Origin: Gonatopus flavifemur
Lineage: Eukaryota; Arthropoda; Insecta; Hymenoptera; Dryinidae
Reading direction: 5' to 3'
DNA length: 64,000 nt
Assembly (NCBI GenBank): GCA_018340375.1
Contig: JAFFJZ010000006.1
Coordinates: 28,588,001 to 28,652,000, forward strand
The position numbers and the translations under genes are program-made. Positions 49,762 through 60,928 of the stretch are shown here, piece by piece. The first letter of the stretch is position 1. Every line of letters starts with the position of its first letter. The notes beneath the pieces are model-generated. The model searched no databases. It was given only the letters and a program-made list of their open reading frames with translations, and was not told the origin of the DNA.

Positions 49762-51367
49762 CAGTGTTATTCATCTTCTCAAATTAAATCAATCCTTCCC
49801 AAAACAAACATTCGATAAACGTCCCTGCACCCACACAGCACAACATGCCACTGGATCGTTTATGGAAGGTTTATAGAACGTTCAGAAAACGTCCCAGAGA
49901 CATGTTTTGCCGTTAGGGATGAAGGTTTGTATTCTCTTATAGGGTTGGAACTGGAAACATTTTGGAGTTTCAACAGTCGAGGAGTCTTTTGTGATTCGAT
50001 TACAAATTCGTTTCAATAAACAATTCAAACCACCACATCGATTCGCATAAATTCCCGATGTTTCATTGAACAATAATCGAAAAAGTCATTGTTTAGTCCA
50101 TAATGAACTGATGTCATCACAGTATCAATGTACAAACGTGGTACCGGCCGGTCCGCGATCATTATTCGCGTACAACACCAGGGTACAACAACCGTTTTGT
50201 TTGTATTACGATTTATCAATTCTGACAAGCTCATGATAATCCTCATCACAAAAATGCAATTGGTAAGTGTTACTCTTTAATCGCAAGCGATTATTGCAAA
50301 TTACTATTCACAGCAGAGGAATATTTTCGTCTCGAAGCCAGCCGTTCCCTTTCGAATTCGAATGAAATTATACAGTGTGATCGTTCGCGAGGGTAAAATA
50401 CGCGGGTTTAACGCGGATATACAGATTTGATCTCCCAGGAAATCTCATGGATACACTTACGCAAGCAGAAGCGACGACGTCCGCGCATCATTAACAATAA
50501 AAACACGTAAACAGGATAGATTGATCGTGCATGAAAATTGACAACGGGAAACTATTGTGTTTTATCCTAAAAGAACACTGGCAACAGTTCACTGGCATTT
50601 ATCTATGAACAGGAACAACGATCGAACCACCGTCGATACCGGTGGTGCGAAAATTTATCTCCCGAGTCAGCCATATTTTCCTTTGTATTTGCGGGATAAT
50701 AATATTGTTTATATATTCACGCAACGTGAATCGCACGCGTGATGGAATAACGCGTGGTCACGGAGAAAGAGATCAACCCGAAAGCCTCTTTGATCAAACG
50801 AGTACTGAAACGGGATTATTGTGCCAACAGTGTTCTCTACATAATCGTGCCCGCTACAGCGCGCAACTATACCACGCTCAGTTTCCCCACTTTTCTCGTC
50901 TTTCATCCCCACCCTTGGGTTCCCGCTTCCCGCACTGATGCAGTGACGCTTTCATTCTCGGGGATACAGCGAATACACCGAACGCTACGATACATACATT
51001 GTTGGATTTTCTAGGAAGTATTCGCGGGTATGCGTGCCTCAAGGTTTCCCATTATGAGTAGTATATCTCATTAATCTTGAAATCTTGAGTGACGATAACG
51101 CGAGTATAGATCATTTCCGATGCTGACTGTGTATTCTTTAATAACATGGATTCCCCGCGGGGGAACTTGATTTCCAACTATCTTAACCCTCTGGGGATAC
51201 ACTGGGTCAAAATTACCCATCCTTCATTTCGAAAAGTTGAATATTGAAAAAAACTATCGACTGTAGAGCAAAGCGGGTTTTGGATTCGTATTCTGCAGAC
51301 TTCGGCGATGAATTTAAAAAAAAAAAACAGTGCTCTACGATGTTTTAAAGCCTAAACTGCACGGAGA
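49762..51367. other. intergenic, nothing recognised
   Basis: No supported gene. The part at 50550-51000 is less AT-rich and has open frames on both strands, but no domain or splice logic. A CCACACAGCACAACATG stretch at 49831 is the left end of a truncated CAGCAC-type MITE. Confidence 0.35.
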
Positions 51368-51516
51368 CAGTGGCGTACTGGAGAATTTGCCCCCCCCCCC
51401 GCAAATGCTAGAGACGGGGTCCATCTGATCCCAAAAAATGATGCATGTAATTCATGGGATTTTTGTTGATACTGCTTGGGAGCCCCCGCAATGCGGGGGC
51501 TTTCCCTACGCCACTG
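51368..51516. mobile_element. 149-bp hAT-like MITE with 8-bp TSD
   Basis: CAGTGGCGTA at the left is inverted as TACGCCACTG at the right. The direct 8-mer CACGGAGA flanks both sides (51360-51367 and 51517-51524). The 8-bp duplication and CAGTGGCG ends fit the hAT superfamily. The interior has a C-run (51390-51401) and a GC hairpin (gcccccgcaatgcgggggc). The duplicated 8-mer is itself the terminal word of the CACGGAGA foldback family, so it landed in or beside such an element. Confidence 0.8.
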
Positions 51517-51565
51517 CACGGAGAAAAAAGATCATGGAATGATCACTAGAAAAGATAGTAAACTG

Positions 51566-52080
51566 GTGACAACTACGAATTTCTGTACACAGTCGCTAAC
51601 AGAGACGAGTAATGCCCTGATGGGCTACTGAGACAAATGGTGGACATTGGATGAATGTCCGAAATTTTAAGCAGGTGGACATCGGTTGGACAACAACTGG
51701 ACAACGATTGGACATTGCGAGACAGTTTTGGATGCGTTTGAGACATGCCAGGACACGCTAGACAAATCATGGACACTTTTCGGACATACAGATAAGAAGG
51801 TTCAGACGCGTTTTGGACAAACGATAGACATTGAATTCGACTTTGTCTAGAATTTTGAATGAATGGACATAAACAGACATCGTGGACATGTTTTGGACAA
51901 TATTCAGACATATTTGGACATCATAGACTCTTTTCAGACAAAGTTTGGATGTCCCAAGCTTGTCCATTCGCCCATTAGGGTGGTTCCTATTTTGGTGTAC
52001 TATATTATATTTTAATATACCAAAATAGGAACAATTACTCGTCCCTGTTAGTGACTGTGTACAGAAATTCGTATTGTCAC
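51566..52080. mobile_element. foldback filled with a GGACA array
   Basis: GTGACAACTACGAATTTCTG at the left pairs with CAGAAATTCGTATTGTCAC at the right; the arms extend about 50 bases through CACAGTCGCTAACAG and CGAGTAAT. The interior from about 51620 to 51980 contains at least 13 GGACA and several AGACA words at irregular 10-25-base spacing, all in one orientation except near the right end. An AT-rich palindrome (ttcctattttggt.../...accaaaataggaa) lies at about 51987-52033. No real protein is encoded. Confidence 0.65.
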
Positions 52081-52246
52081 TACACGGAGAAAATTCTACA
52101 CTAGTGATTACTGTAGCCCACACGACTGGCTCGTGTTATGCAAAAAAATCATTTCAACACTGCTGGTTACTGTGGAAACACGGGACAGTCGTTTTTCTAC
52201 ACTATTCTCCACTGTGGGGACAAGACTGATGAACTCGTGATGAGTA
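52081..52246. other. spacer with CACGGAGA end and truncated MITE sequence
   Basis: It begins with tacacggagaaaattctacac, an end of the CACGGAGA family. Its last bases (atgaactcgtgatgagTA) closely match the interior of the CAGCAC-type element at about 61951-61968, consistent with being the left half of the site into which the next element inserted. Confidence 0.45.
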
Positions 52247-52382
52247 CCCGTATGGAAATATTTCGCTGAAAAATGTCTGTAAAACTATGAAAAATCTCTG
52301 AAAAAATTCTGAGAAACTCTGACAAACTCTGAGAATCTCTGAAATTTTGATGAGAAACCTAATATTTTTGGGACATTCTTTA

Positions 52383-52405
52383 CACTGAAAAAAAAATTTA
52401 TTTGA
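52383..52405 (+). repeat. left terminal inverted repeat of the CACTG transposon
   Basis: 23 bases starting CACTG, identical in inverted orientation to 60929-60951. Downstream, to about 52700, are degenerate tttatttg/aataaa subterminal repeats that probably bind the transposase. Confidence 0.9.
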
Positions 52406-52800
52406 GAGAAATAAATTGTTTATTTGATGATTGCCTTATTCAATGCTAATAAAACGAATTTTGCTCCAAATACAGTTCATTTGCTATCAATGACTCATTT
52501 ATTTGAATTCGAATATACATTTTCTTGCTAATATTTATTTGACTGGAATAAATATTTTTTGATCCTCAATGACATTGACTGTAATCAAATAAACCTGTTA
52601 TTGCTGAATTATTCTACATTTATTTGGTATACGTTTCGATGATTGAATAAATATTCATTTGCTCTTAATAAAGAGTTGATTATGATCAAATAACGTTTAT
52701 TTACATCGAATAAGTATGTTATCATAACATTTCTCTGTTTGTTATTTGAATCTTCTGCAAATGAAATCAGTAAAGAAAATTCAGCTTCGCTCAAACATTC

Positions 52801-53014
52801 CAGATAGCAGAGCTCGTGGAGAATCGTTTAAGTACTTCGCCTCAATTCTGAATTACTCGAAGAGTTCTTCAAGAATTCATTGATGAACTCTGTGGTATAT
52901 GGAGTTTGATTATTTTCTCTTGAACTCTTCCCTGATGGGACAAGAGTTCTGAGAGAGTTCATAATGGATACAAAATGTTCATGGAGAACTGTTTTAGAAC
53001 TCTCGTGCTATCTG
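52801..53014. mobile_element. CAGATAGCA foldback nested in the transposon
   Basis: CAGATAGCA at the left is inverted as TGCTATCTG at the right. The interior repeats GAACTCT/AGAGTTC words that pair across the centre. It lies between the left subterminal repeats and the ORF1 start, so it may separate promoter and gene. Confidence 0.6.
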
Positions 53015-53510
53015 AATTTGTTCTGATTTTCAAGTAAACATATGCATATTCCATGTTCTTATTATGAAACGTTGATAAGTTTTAATAAAATCAGAATTAC
53101 TTCCAAAAAGTTCATATCTTATACATTGATATGATAAAATATCATTCAACAATTGGATTCTCATGTTTCAGAAATGTTTTGAATATTTTAAATGCACATG
53201 ATGCCTGTGAATATATTTCTAAAACATCATCAGGAACATCGTTAATGTGATACGTTTATCAATTGATGCTTAATCCTGTTTTTGGAAATTTAGAACTGAT
53301 AAAATTTTCTTTTTTCAAATTGTTGACGATAAATTGGAATATTTTTGAAATGGGGCCCTTATGAAGTAACCTTGATAGTGGAATCATGCTTCGCCCCTGG
53401 TTAACAACATCGCACCACACGGTCAAAACAAAACACTGTCACGCCGAACGCTTCTATTCCCTCCTATTTGTGACACTACACTCGTTCCGTGCAATTATAG
53501 AAAATAAATC

Positions 53511-56500
53511 ATGACTGACGATTTTGTGAAAAATTTCTTACAAGAATGTGATTTAGCACAATACGTGGAAGCATTCGATGGTAAGTATGAAAAGCAATAT
53601 GACTTTAATATTTTAATTCAATGAATTTCATAATTGGAAGTGAATTGTGAATCTAATCATCTAGAAAAAATTTGCAACTTAGAAAGCATTAAACGATACA
53701 CTCTAATCTCAACAGTTTATAAATCTTTTCTCACTTCGTGTACTGTCTGTAGACGATATAGTTAGTTGGTGATGAACATTGAATTGCATCCTTTCAATAC
53801 AATATGTACATATTCCAACTCTCGAGGGGATGATTAGAATTCCAGAAGATTTGAGTGAATACATTTTTCTCTTGATCATTATTTTCGATAACCTATGAAT
53901 TGTGCCATTGTATAGATTACTATAGATGTGAAATTGATTCTCTCAATGTATCAGTGTATTCTCAAATTACAAGCACGTGCCTGTTTTCCTTGATGAAAGT
54001 CCTCTCAACAAGGATGAGTCATATATTTTCTAACAGAGGGTTATTCGTTAAATATATTTTTGATTGTTCCCATTGCATCTACAAAAATCATGAATATTCA
54101 GCCTAAGGCGGATGAGAAATTAATTCAAACGACCATACATTATTCCTGCACAGCTATCACGTACTTTCAGTTCGACATGAATGAAAAATCTTGTCCAATT
54201 GATGTAATGAGAAATAATGTATCATCGCTTTGTTAATCAAAATCTTGCTCGCGACAATCGGTGCTGCGAATTCAAAATTTTTCTTGATTTAAGTATTTAT
54301 TTATTGTGAATTCATTCTTCGAGATGATACATTTTTTTCATGTTTAGCTAATAAAATCACTTGCGATACACTTGGTCGACTAGATAAAGAGGACATAAAA
54401 GAATTGATCCCATTAATTGGTCCGAGGACTGTTTTTTTATCAAAATGGAATGAAGTCTATTCAAATCGTAAGGATGTAAACAAAAATCTTGAGAAAAATA
54501 CAGAAAATGAAAATGTGAGTATTTCTTTCTCAATGCTATCTCTATATATTTTATTCTTGATAATTTACATTATTACAAGTATTCTATTTCACTCAATGAT
54601 ATATATATATATATATGACATCAATAGGAAGACAGTGACACACACGAGGAAGACAGTGACAACTCTGAACGGAAAGATTTGAATTTCAGAAAAGAATCCC
54701 GAAATCGTAATGCCAATTTTCAACTGAAATCATTGAGGAATATCAGGAAAATTCTGGAATCAAAATTGGCGGGACAACGTATTTTGAACGCATACGCCAA
54801 AAAACCACACTTGAGTGAAAAAGCGAGAGAAATGATCGTAGAGATATTGATATCTGAAATCCTTAAGAATGAAAATGCGTAAGTAGGTCACAATTTTTCA
54901 TGTTATGATTGGATAAAGTGCTTAAATGAATCATGTATCATTTTCAGACCTAATCACAAAGTTTTCGAATATCTGGCGAGAGAAATTGTCATTCTCTTTC
55001 CAACAGAAATATCAACAACATATTTTGTACCTGCCGTATTGAAAAAACTTTCAAGGAATAATAAGTCCCTTCCAGCGCGTGGTAAATTGGTTAACAAATG
55101 GCGGAATTCATTAGTTATGCTAAAGAGATTGCAATCTGATTATGACAGTGATGAAAACAATGATCCTAATAAAATTCAACCAGTCAGTAGCATTGAAACC
55201 GAAAGTATGATATCTTGAAAAAATGTCCAATTTACAAAATTACTTCTTATTCATTCTCTTCATTCGATTTACTCTCATGTTTAGATGATGTAAATATCCA
55301 AAAAAGTATTGATTGGCTTAAAAAAAATCAAGCTCCTTGGGATCTCGTTTTGGAACATTGGAAAACAACTCTACACCATCGTAGATCTGAAATTTTGCAG
55401 AATAAAGACGAGGAAATATCAGTAATTCTTCAAAAGTGGTGCACTTTGAAACATCCTAAAGGATATCAATTGATCGTTCAAGATTTTTCTATGTTGAGGT
55501 TTACAACAATTGAAAATTCTGTGGAAGATTTTGAGAAATTTTTCAAGCGTCTTTTAAACAACTGTCACTTTAATAAAAAGATGAGACAGCAAATTATTTG
55601 AATGACATATTACAAAAAAGGACATATATGAAGGTATATATAATCATGTATATATTATGCTTTCCACTCAGCATGTATTTCCTGTCGACGTTCTCAGGAT
55701 ATTATGGACACATTGCAATATCCCCACGATGTCCTGAGGACGTCACCAGGAGGTGAATGCTGTGAGGATTGGACTATTACTCACTTTGGTACGTTTATCG
55801 TATTCATATGTTCCAAATTATTGTATTAAATTCTTTTCAATTTATGTTTTGAATAGATACCGAAATATTGGCACAAATTTTATTGTTGCCACATTTGATT
55901 CCTCCTAAGAATATGATCAAGGGCGGTCCAAAAGCTTGGCGGCCATCTATTGGTGATGCAAAGAACAGTATTGTTATGTGTGCTAAGGTAAATTGATCTC
56001 TTGTCAATTTGTGACATCTTTTCGATCTCCATTGAAAACATTTTATCCCATAATGAACGTTCATAATTTTCAACATTGTGCAGCATGTACGTTGCAAGAT
56101 CGAACCTTATTTTGGGGTCAATTCTTTTAGTTCATTTTCTTCCATATGAATAATTGAATCATCTGAAATGAAAAATTTATCTCAATGTCAGTAGATATGA
56201 ATGAACTATTTGTTGAATTATGATGAATCTGCGTAGACCATTAAAACTACTTAGTTCAATTGAAATCAGTCCATATTTCAATAATACAACGTAGTTTAAC
56301 ATGAAGTCCCGTTATGAATGCATGAAATGAACATTTTATAAATTCATCACATTCAAAATGAGTGCTCCATGAATTAATTAATAATACTCTCGCGTTGCAC
56401 AGTATAAGAATATGATAAAAATCATTCAATTACTCAAAACAGATATAGTAACTTGAAAGATCATCTATCAGCGGTGACTATTTTTGAATTCAAATTCAAA

Positions 56501-57335
56501 CCCTCTTCCAATGAATTCAATTCACTCATTGATACACTTTTAGAGTACAATTGACAATAATACAACATTTCCGATCATGGAAAACATTTTCATTCAAAAA
56601 TCAAATCTCCTAAATTTCAACTCGACTCCCTTCAATTTTTGAACCCGTGGTTAATTGTTCCATTTTTATGTACCTATTATTAAACAAATTATTGATCTCA
56701 TGGATACTTGAGCTTTTTGTAATTTTATTTTTTTGTTATAACCCACTCAGAGAGAAAAGTATAATATAAATATAGATATATCTCCATTTTTACTATACAT
56801 ACCCCCCTATGTACACAGTGAATATAAATTACGAATTAATGTTCATCGGATGAAGAAAGATAATCTACATCTATTAACGCATGTAAATCATTGATAATTT
56901 CATAAACGATTTTCACAACTAAATTTGAATTTTTTCCATACTGATTTTCAGGTTGTTCATGATATTCATCGAATTCAAAAAGAGAGGATTCAGAAAACGA
57001 TCGATCGTAATCAACCCATTCAGCCATTCCTGATTATAGTAGGAGATATTGAACAAATTACTGCAACTTTTGTATGCGTCGATGATATTTTGTACGACGT
57101 CCAATCTGTATGGGAAGCCTTTGATGTCTGTTTTAAAGCGTTCCATGTTTTACATGCAGCTTACCCCGTGGAAAGTGAACATTTATGGCTCATCATTCAG
57201 AGAGGATTTTATAAATTTTCCACCAAATGGGACAAGACGATATCTTACACTGAGCATATTATCAGCGCAATCAATCAACCGGATTCAATGAATGTTGAAG
57301 ATTCAACTAATCGTTCTAAAGGAATCCAAGGTTGA
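53511..57335 (+). CDS. transposon ORF1: SAM-domain (SAMD3-like) protein, apparently frameshifted
   Basis: Predicted exons: 53511-53580, 54348-54514, 54628-54878, 54948-55204, 55285-55633, 55767-55788, 55857-55987 and 56952-57335. The first five join in phase. Residues 1-60 (MTDDFVKNFLQECDLAQYVE through KEDIKELIPLIGPR) form a SAM domain, a helical protein-interaction module; an acidic linker and a basic region follow, then a conserved-looking segment (SIDWLKKNQAPWDLVLEHWK). The last exons (QPFLIIVG, then AFDVCFKAFHVLHAAYPVE) resemble the C-terminus of vertebrate SAMD3-like proteins, many of which are transposon-linked. As written, exon 5 stops at 55599 (353 residues). The adjacent frame is open from 55580 to a donor at 55633, pointing to one missing A in the run at 55575-55579. 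A foldback at 55669-55762 abuts the tiny sixth exon. Role (DNA or transposase partner) is unknown. Confidence 0.7.
55669..55762. mobile_element. 94-bp foldback inserted in ORF1
   Basis: CAGCAT at 55669 and ATGCTG ending at 55762 bound arms of about 47 bases: TTCTCAGGATATTATGGACA pairs with the inverse of the block around 55720-55740, with a GCAATAT centre. It lies exactly at the expected 3' splice site before the short exon at 55767, so the acceptor (actcag or gtgag) may now be partly supplied by the insert. Confidence 0.6.
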
Positions 57336-57493
57336 GTTTTGTATTTCATACATAATTCAGATACCAATCATTCAACTGTGGTTTTTTATACCAAATATAA
57401 GAATAATTTGATCATTTTCATTTTTTTACGCATGCAAAGACCTGGAAACAGGATTGGTTATTATTAACACGGTTCATTTTGATATTTTGAAAG

Positions 57494-59968
57494 ATGATTT
57501 ATTTTTGTCCATTTTGCACAAAACGTTGTATAAAAAAGATAGAAAGTCTTATGAGCCATATTAAGTTCAAACATAAATCTGAAATGAATACTGAAATTAC
57601 ATGTCCATATAAAGCGTGTTTTCGAAAATTTAGCCACATTTATGCTTATAAAAAGCATGTATTATCTTCACATTGTGTAACTCAAGATGCACCTAAAGTA
57701 TATGTTGATCATAAAAATAGTGAAAAGGCATTTGAATCACCTGCTGATTTTTCAAATAGCATTTTTGAGGAACATGAGGTATCCGATTCAGATTATTCTA
57801 GTCATAATGAGCCACAATATTCTGATGAAACTGATGGTATTGAGAGTGATTTCAACATAGATGAATTCGAAGAACTACTATCAATTCATGCCAGCCGACT
57901 TATAGCTAGTTTATATGGGGAGAAAAATGTTTGCAGATCTTCCGTACATAAAACTTTGTCATTAATAACTAATTTTTATAATTCCATATGCATTGAAGCA
58001 TTGAATAAGAAGTATAAAACATCAAAATGTTCTGAAATAGGAGAAATATTGAACCTCTTGAAAGTTATTCAAGAAACTTTTATCCCTTTTCAATCTGAAT
58101 ACAAAACTTTTGAATATTTCAAAAATATAGGCACATTGATACCCCCTATTTCTCATGTAGTTGATACATCATTACAATCTTGTTCTGATGGAAAGCAACT
58201 TAAATTGAAGTCCACTCAATTACAAATCATCCCCATCAAGAGTATTCTAAAACAATTCTTGGAATTGCCCAATATCTTTGAATCTGTAATATCCGAAATG
58301 CAAAAATGTAAGGAAAATGATGTAATAACATCAATAGTTCAAGGTCAAAAGTGGGTTTCAATTGAAAAACAGTTTGAAAATAAGTTAGTGTTACCTCTCA
58401 CATTATATTTTGACGAATTTGAAATCAATAATCCGTTGGGTACTCACAAAGGTATTCATGTAATCGGTGCTGTTTATTTAAGTATCTCATGTATTCCAAA
58501 TGAATATGCAAGCATGGTTGATAATATATTTTTACTTCAGCTTCATCACAAGGAAAATCATAAAATTTTAGGAAATGAATCCATATTCACTCCAATAATC
58601 GAACAACTGAATGATCTTGGAGAAACCGGTATCGTTGTGAATATAGATGGAGTGAATAAAAACATCTATTTTGCATTATCTGCAATCATTGGAGATAATT
58701 TGGGAATTCATAACATACTTGGATTTTCTAAGAGCTTCAGTGCAAATTTCTCATGTCGAATCTGTCGGATAAATAAAACAACTTCTGCAAAAACGATAAA
58801 AGAAACTGTAGATCTTCTTCGTACCGTGGAAAACTATAAAATAGATTCTTCTCAAAATGCTCATGGTATTGAAGAGGAATGCATTTTCAATAAAGTTACG
58901 CATTTTCACGTGATAGAGAATCTTTGCGTTGACGTGATGCATGATATATTTGAAGGTGTCTGTAGATACGATATGGGGAAAATCCTGCATCACCTAATTT
59001 TCAAACAAAAATTATTTTCCTTCGATGAATTCTCTTATAGATTGCGTCATTTTAATTATGGTCAGAATAGTGATGTGAATGTCCCTGTATCTATCAATGA
59101 AAAACAAATTAAACAAGGCTTCATAATATTATCAACGTCTGAAATGTACACGTTCGTACGGAACTTTGGTTTGATGTTTGGTACGTTCGTTTCTCCAACG
59201 AATGAAATATGGCAATTATTTTTAACCCTTCGAGAGATCATTTGTATCGTCATGGCCCCAGCGTTCAACTCTGAGATTCTCCAACATCTTGAAACTTTGA
59301 TATCCAAACACCACTCATTGTACATAAAACTTTTTGATGAATCACTTAAGCCTAAATTCCATCATTTATTACACTATCCCCGAATTATGCAGGCTGTAGG
59401 ACCACTTCGGAATTTATCATGCATTAGGTATGAAGGAAAACATCAGACATTGAAAAATTATGCCAAAGTCATCACTTCTCGTAAAAACCCTGCCTATAGT
59501 CTGGCTTTAAGACATCAGTTGAAATTATCACACCGGTTTTTATATCGTGAAGGTTTTTCATCGAGATTATTGTTTGGCACTATTATTGACTGTGATTTTC
59601 AAGTATTACCACATTATCATGAATTCAAACATTTAATCCCCTCGAAGATCGGTGATGAATGTGTTTGTACATCTTGGGTACGCAAGAGTGGTAGTTTATA
59701 TAAGCAAGGCATGATTATATGTGTGAAATCAGATGATATTTTCAAGATATTTGGGAAAATTGAATATATTTTAGTTAATAAGAAAGATAAATGTTATTTT
59801 GTTTTCAAAAAAATGGATACTATAAAATTTAATCAACATTTACATGCGTATCAAGTTACACCATCAAAGGAGTGGGATTTTATTGCTCAAAAAGATTTAG
59901 CACTCTATTATTCTCATAATATATGTAAGACTGAAACTGGAGAAACTTATGTGACCTGCATGTATTGA
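57494..59968 (+). CDS. transposon ORF2: C2H2 and DDE transposase, intact
   Basis: A single open frame of 824 residues. Two C2H2 fingers lie at the N-terminus (C5, C8, H22, H27 and C37, C42, H55, H60), likely binding the element's ends. A Ser/Asp/Glu-rich linker follows. The catalytic core resembles transposases that occur in many copies in fish and arthropods: LYFDEFEINNPLG (D307), IIGDNLG (D401), an SCRIC zinc-type motif (C421, C424), the signature CVDVMHDIFEGVCRYDM (H483), and IRYEGKHQTLK (E647). D307, D401 and E647 are the proposed DDE triad by position and motif; this is inference. The last 120 residues form a compact C-terminal domain (WVRKSGSLYKQG... QHLHAYQV... KEWDF). No stop, frameshift or missing motif is seen. 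The start is the first ATG ahead of the fingers, 158 bases after ORF1's stop; ORF2 may have its own promoter or be spliced to ORF1 exons. Confidence 0.88.
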   Translation: MIYFCPFCTKRCIKKIESLMSHIKFKHKSEMNTEITCPYKACFRKFSHIYAYKKHVLSSHCVTQDAPKVYVDHKNSEKAFESPADFSNSIFEEHEVSDSDYSSHNEPQYSDETDGIESDFNIDEFEELLSIHASRLIASLYGEKNVCRSSVHKTLSLITNFYNSICIEALNKKYKTSKCSEIGEILNLLKVIQETFIPFQSEYKTFEYFKNIGTLIPPISHVVDTSLQSCSDGKQLKLKSTQLQIIPIKSILKQFLELPNIFESVISEMQKCKENDVITSIVQGQKWVSIEKQFENKLVLPLTLYFDEFEINNPLGTHKGIHVIGAVYLSISCIPNEYASMVDNIFLLQLHHKENHKILGNESIFTPIIEQLNDLGETGIVVNIDGVNKNIYFALSAIIGDNLGIHNILGFSKSFSANFSCRICRINKTTSAKTIKETVDLLRTVENYKIDSSQNAHGIEEECIFNKVTHFHVIENLCVDVMHDIFEGVCRYDMGKILHHLIFKQKLFSFDEFSYRLRHFNYGQNSDVNVPVSINEKQIKQGFIILSTSEMYTFVRNFGLMFGTFVSPTNEIWQLFLTLREIICIVMAPAFNSEILQHLETLISKHHSLYIKLFDESLKPKFHHLLHYPRIMQAVGPLRNLSCIRYEGKHQTLKNYAKVITSRKNPAYSLALRHQLKLSHRFLYREGFSSRLLFGTIIDCDFQVLPHYHEFKHLIPSKIGDECVCTSWVRKSGSLYKQGMIICVKSDDIFKIFGKIEYILVNKKDKCYFVFKKMDTIKFNQHLHAYQVTPSKEWDFIAQKDLALYYSHNICKTETGETYVTCMY

Positions 59969-60044
59969 GAAAAATTTGCTTCATAAGTATTAGAAAAACA
60001 TCTTTTTGTATACATGTTCATAAACATATACTTAGTATATTTAC

Positions 60045-60056
60045 AATAAATAAAAC
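60045..60056 (+). terminator. polyadenylation signal of ORF2
   Basis: AATAAATAAA begins 77 bases after the ORF2 stop, with a T-rich stretch downstream. It is well placed to end the ORF2 transcript. Confidence 0.6.
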
Positions 60057-60224
60057 TATTCCTCAATGTCAATTGGAGCATTTATTATTTCGAATATTTT
60101 GAATTCTCTGAAACTACTGATGCAATAATATGTGGAGATCAAACGGCAACGTGAAGTATACTTTATACGTGACAGCACAATCGTATCACTCCTAAGAACA
60201 AATTCCTGGTAAGAATGGGTCTCA

Positions 60225-60435
60225 CAATTTCACCTGATTTCTCATAATTTTTCACATCACTTATAATTCTTCGTCATTCTTCATAATTCCTCAAGAGCTT
60301 CAATTTCATGGGAAAAAAAGGAAGGACCTTGCATATTTTTTTCTACGGAATTCAAGTTTTCAAGAAATTATGGAGAGTGATGAAAAATTATAAATCTTAA
60401 GAGGAATTATAAGAAATCAAGTGAAAATATGAAAT
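60225..60435. mobile_element. foldback in the transposon's 3' flank
   Basis: TCACCTGATTTCTCATAATT at the left pairs with AATTATAAGAAATCAAGTGA at the right. CATAATT/AATTAT words repeat inside both arms (about 60240-60295 and 60365-60420). It lies between the ORF2 poly(A) site and the right subterminal repeats and has no coding capacity. Confidence 0.6.
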
Positions 60436-60928
60436 CTATTTCGATCCAGAATATATTCACACAAAAAAATGCGTTTTTAAATCTAATAAATGTATGATTG
60501 AGTCCCAAAGATTAAACTTTTGCCTCAAAGTTTTGATTATTTGGTGGAAATATATTTGAATGGTACCAAAAACATATTTATTCCAATCTATTGATTGAGT
60601 ATTCACCCCTATGAAAGATTGATTCATCACAAACAAGAGGGAGATGTATGGTATGAAACAATTAATATCCACAAATAAATATTTATTAACCGGGAAAAAT
60701 GCCGTAGAGGGTTCAGATCAATGCTTCTTAATCCTAAATAAACAAATATTCCTACCAATTGCAGAATCATTATTTCCCATCATTATTCATTTGATTCCAA
60801 TAAATTTTTATTCACCTTTAATACCTGATGTTTTTGAATGTACTAACTTAATTATTTGATACAAATTTATATGTTCTGGAGAGAGGACAAATAAACTATT
60901 TATTCGTACCAAATATTATTTTTTGAAT

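Noticed and set aside
51573..52123. Minus-strand Cys/Ser-rich open frames
   Set aside because: They translate the GGACA array and change frame with its irregular spacing; not a protein.
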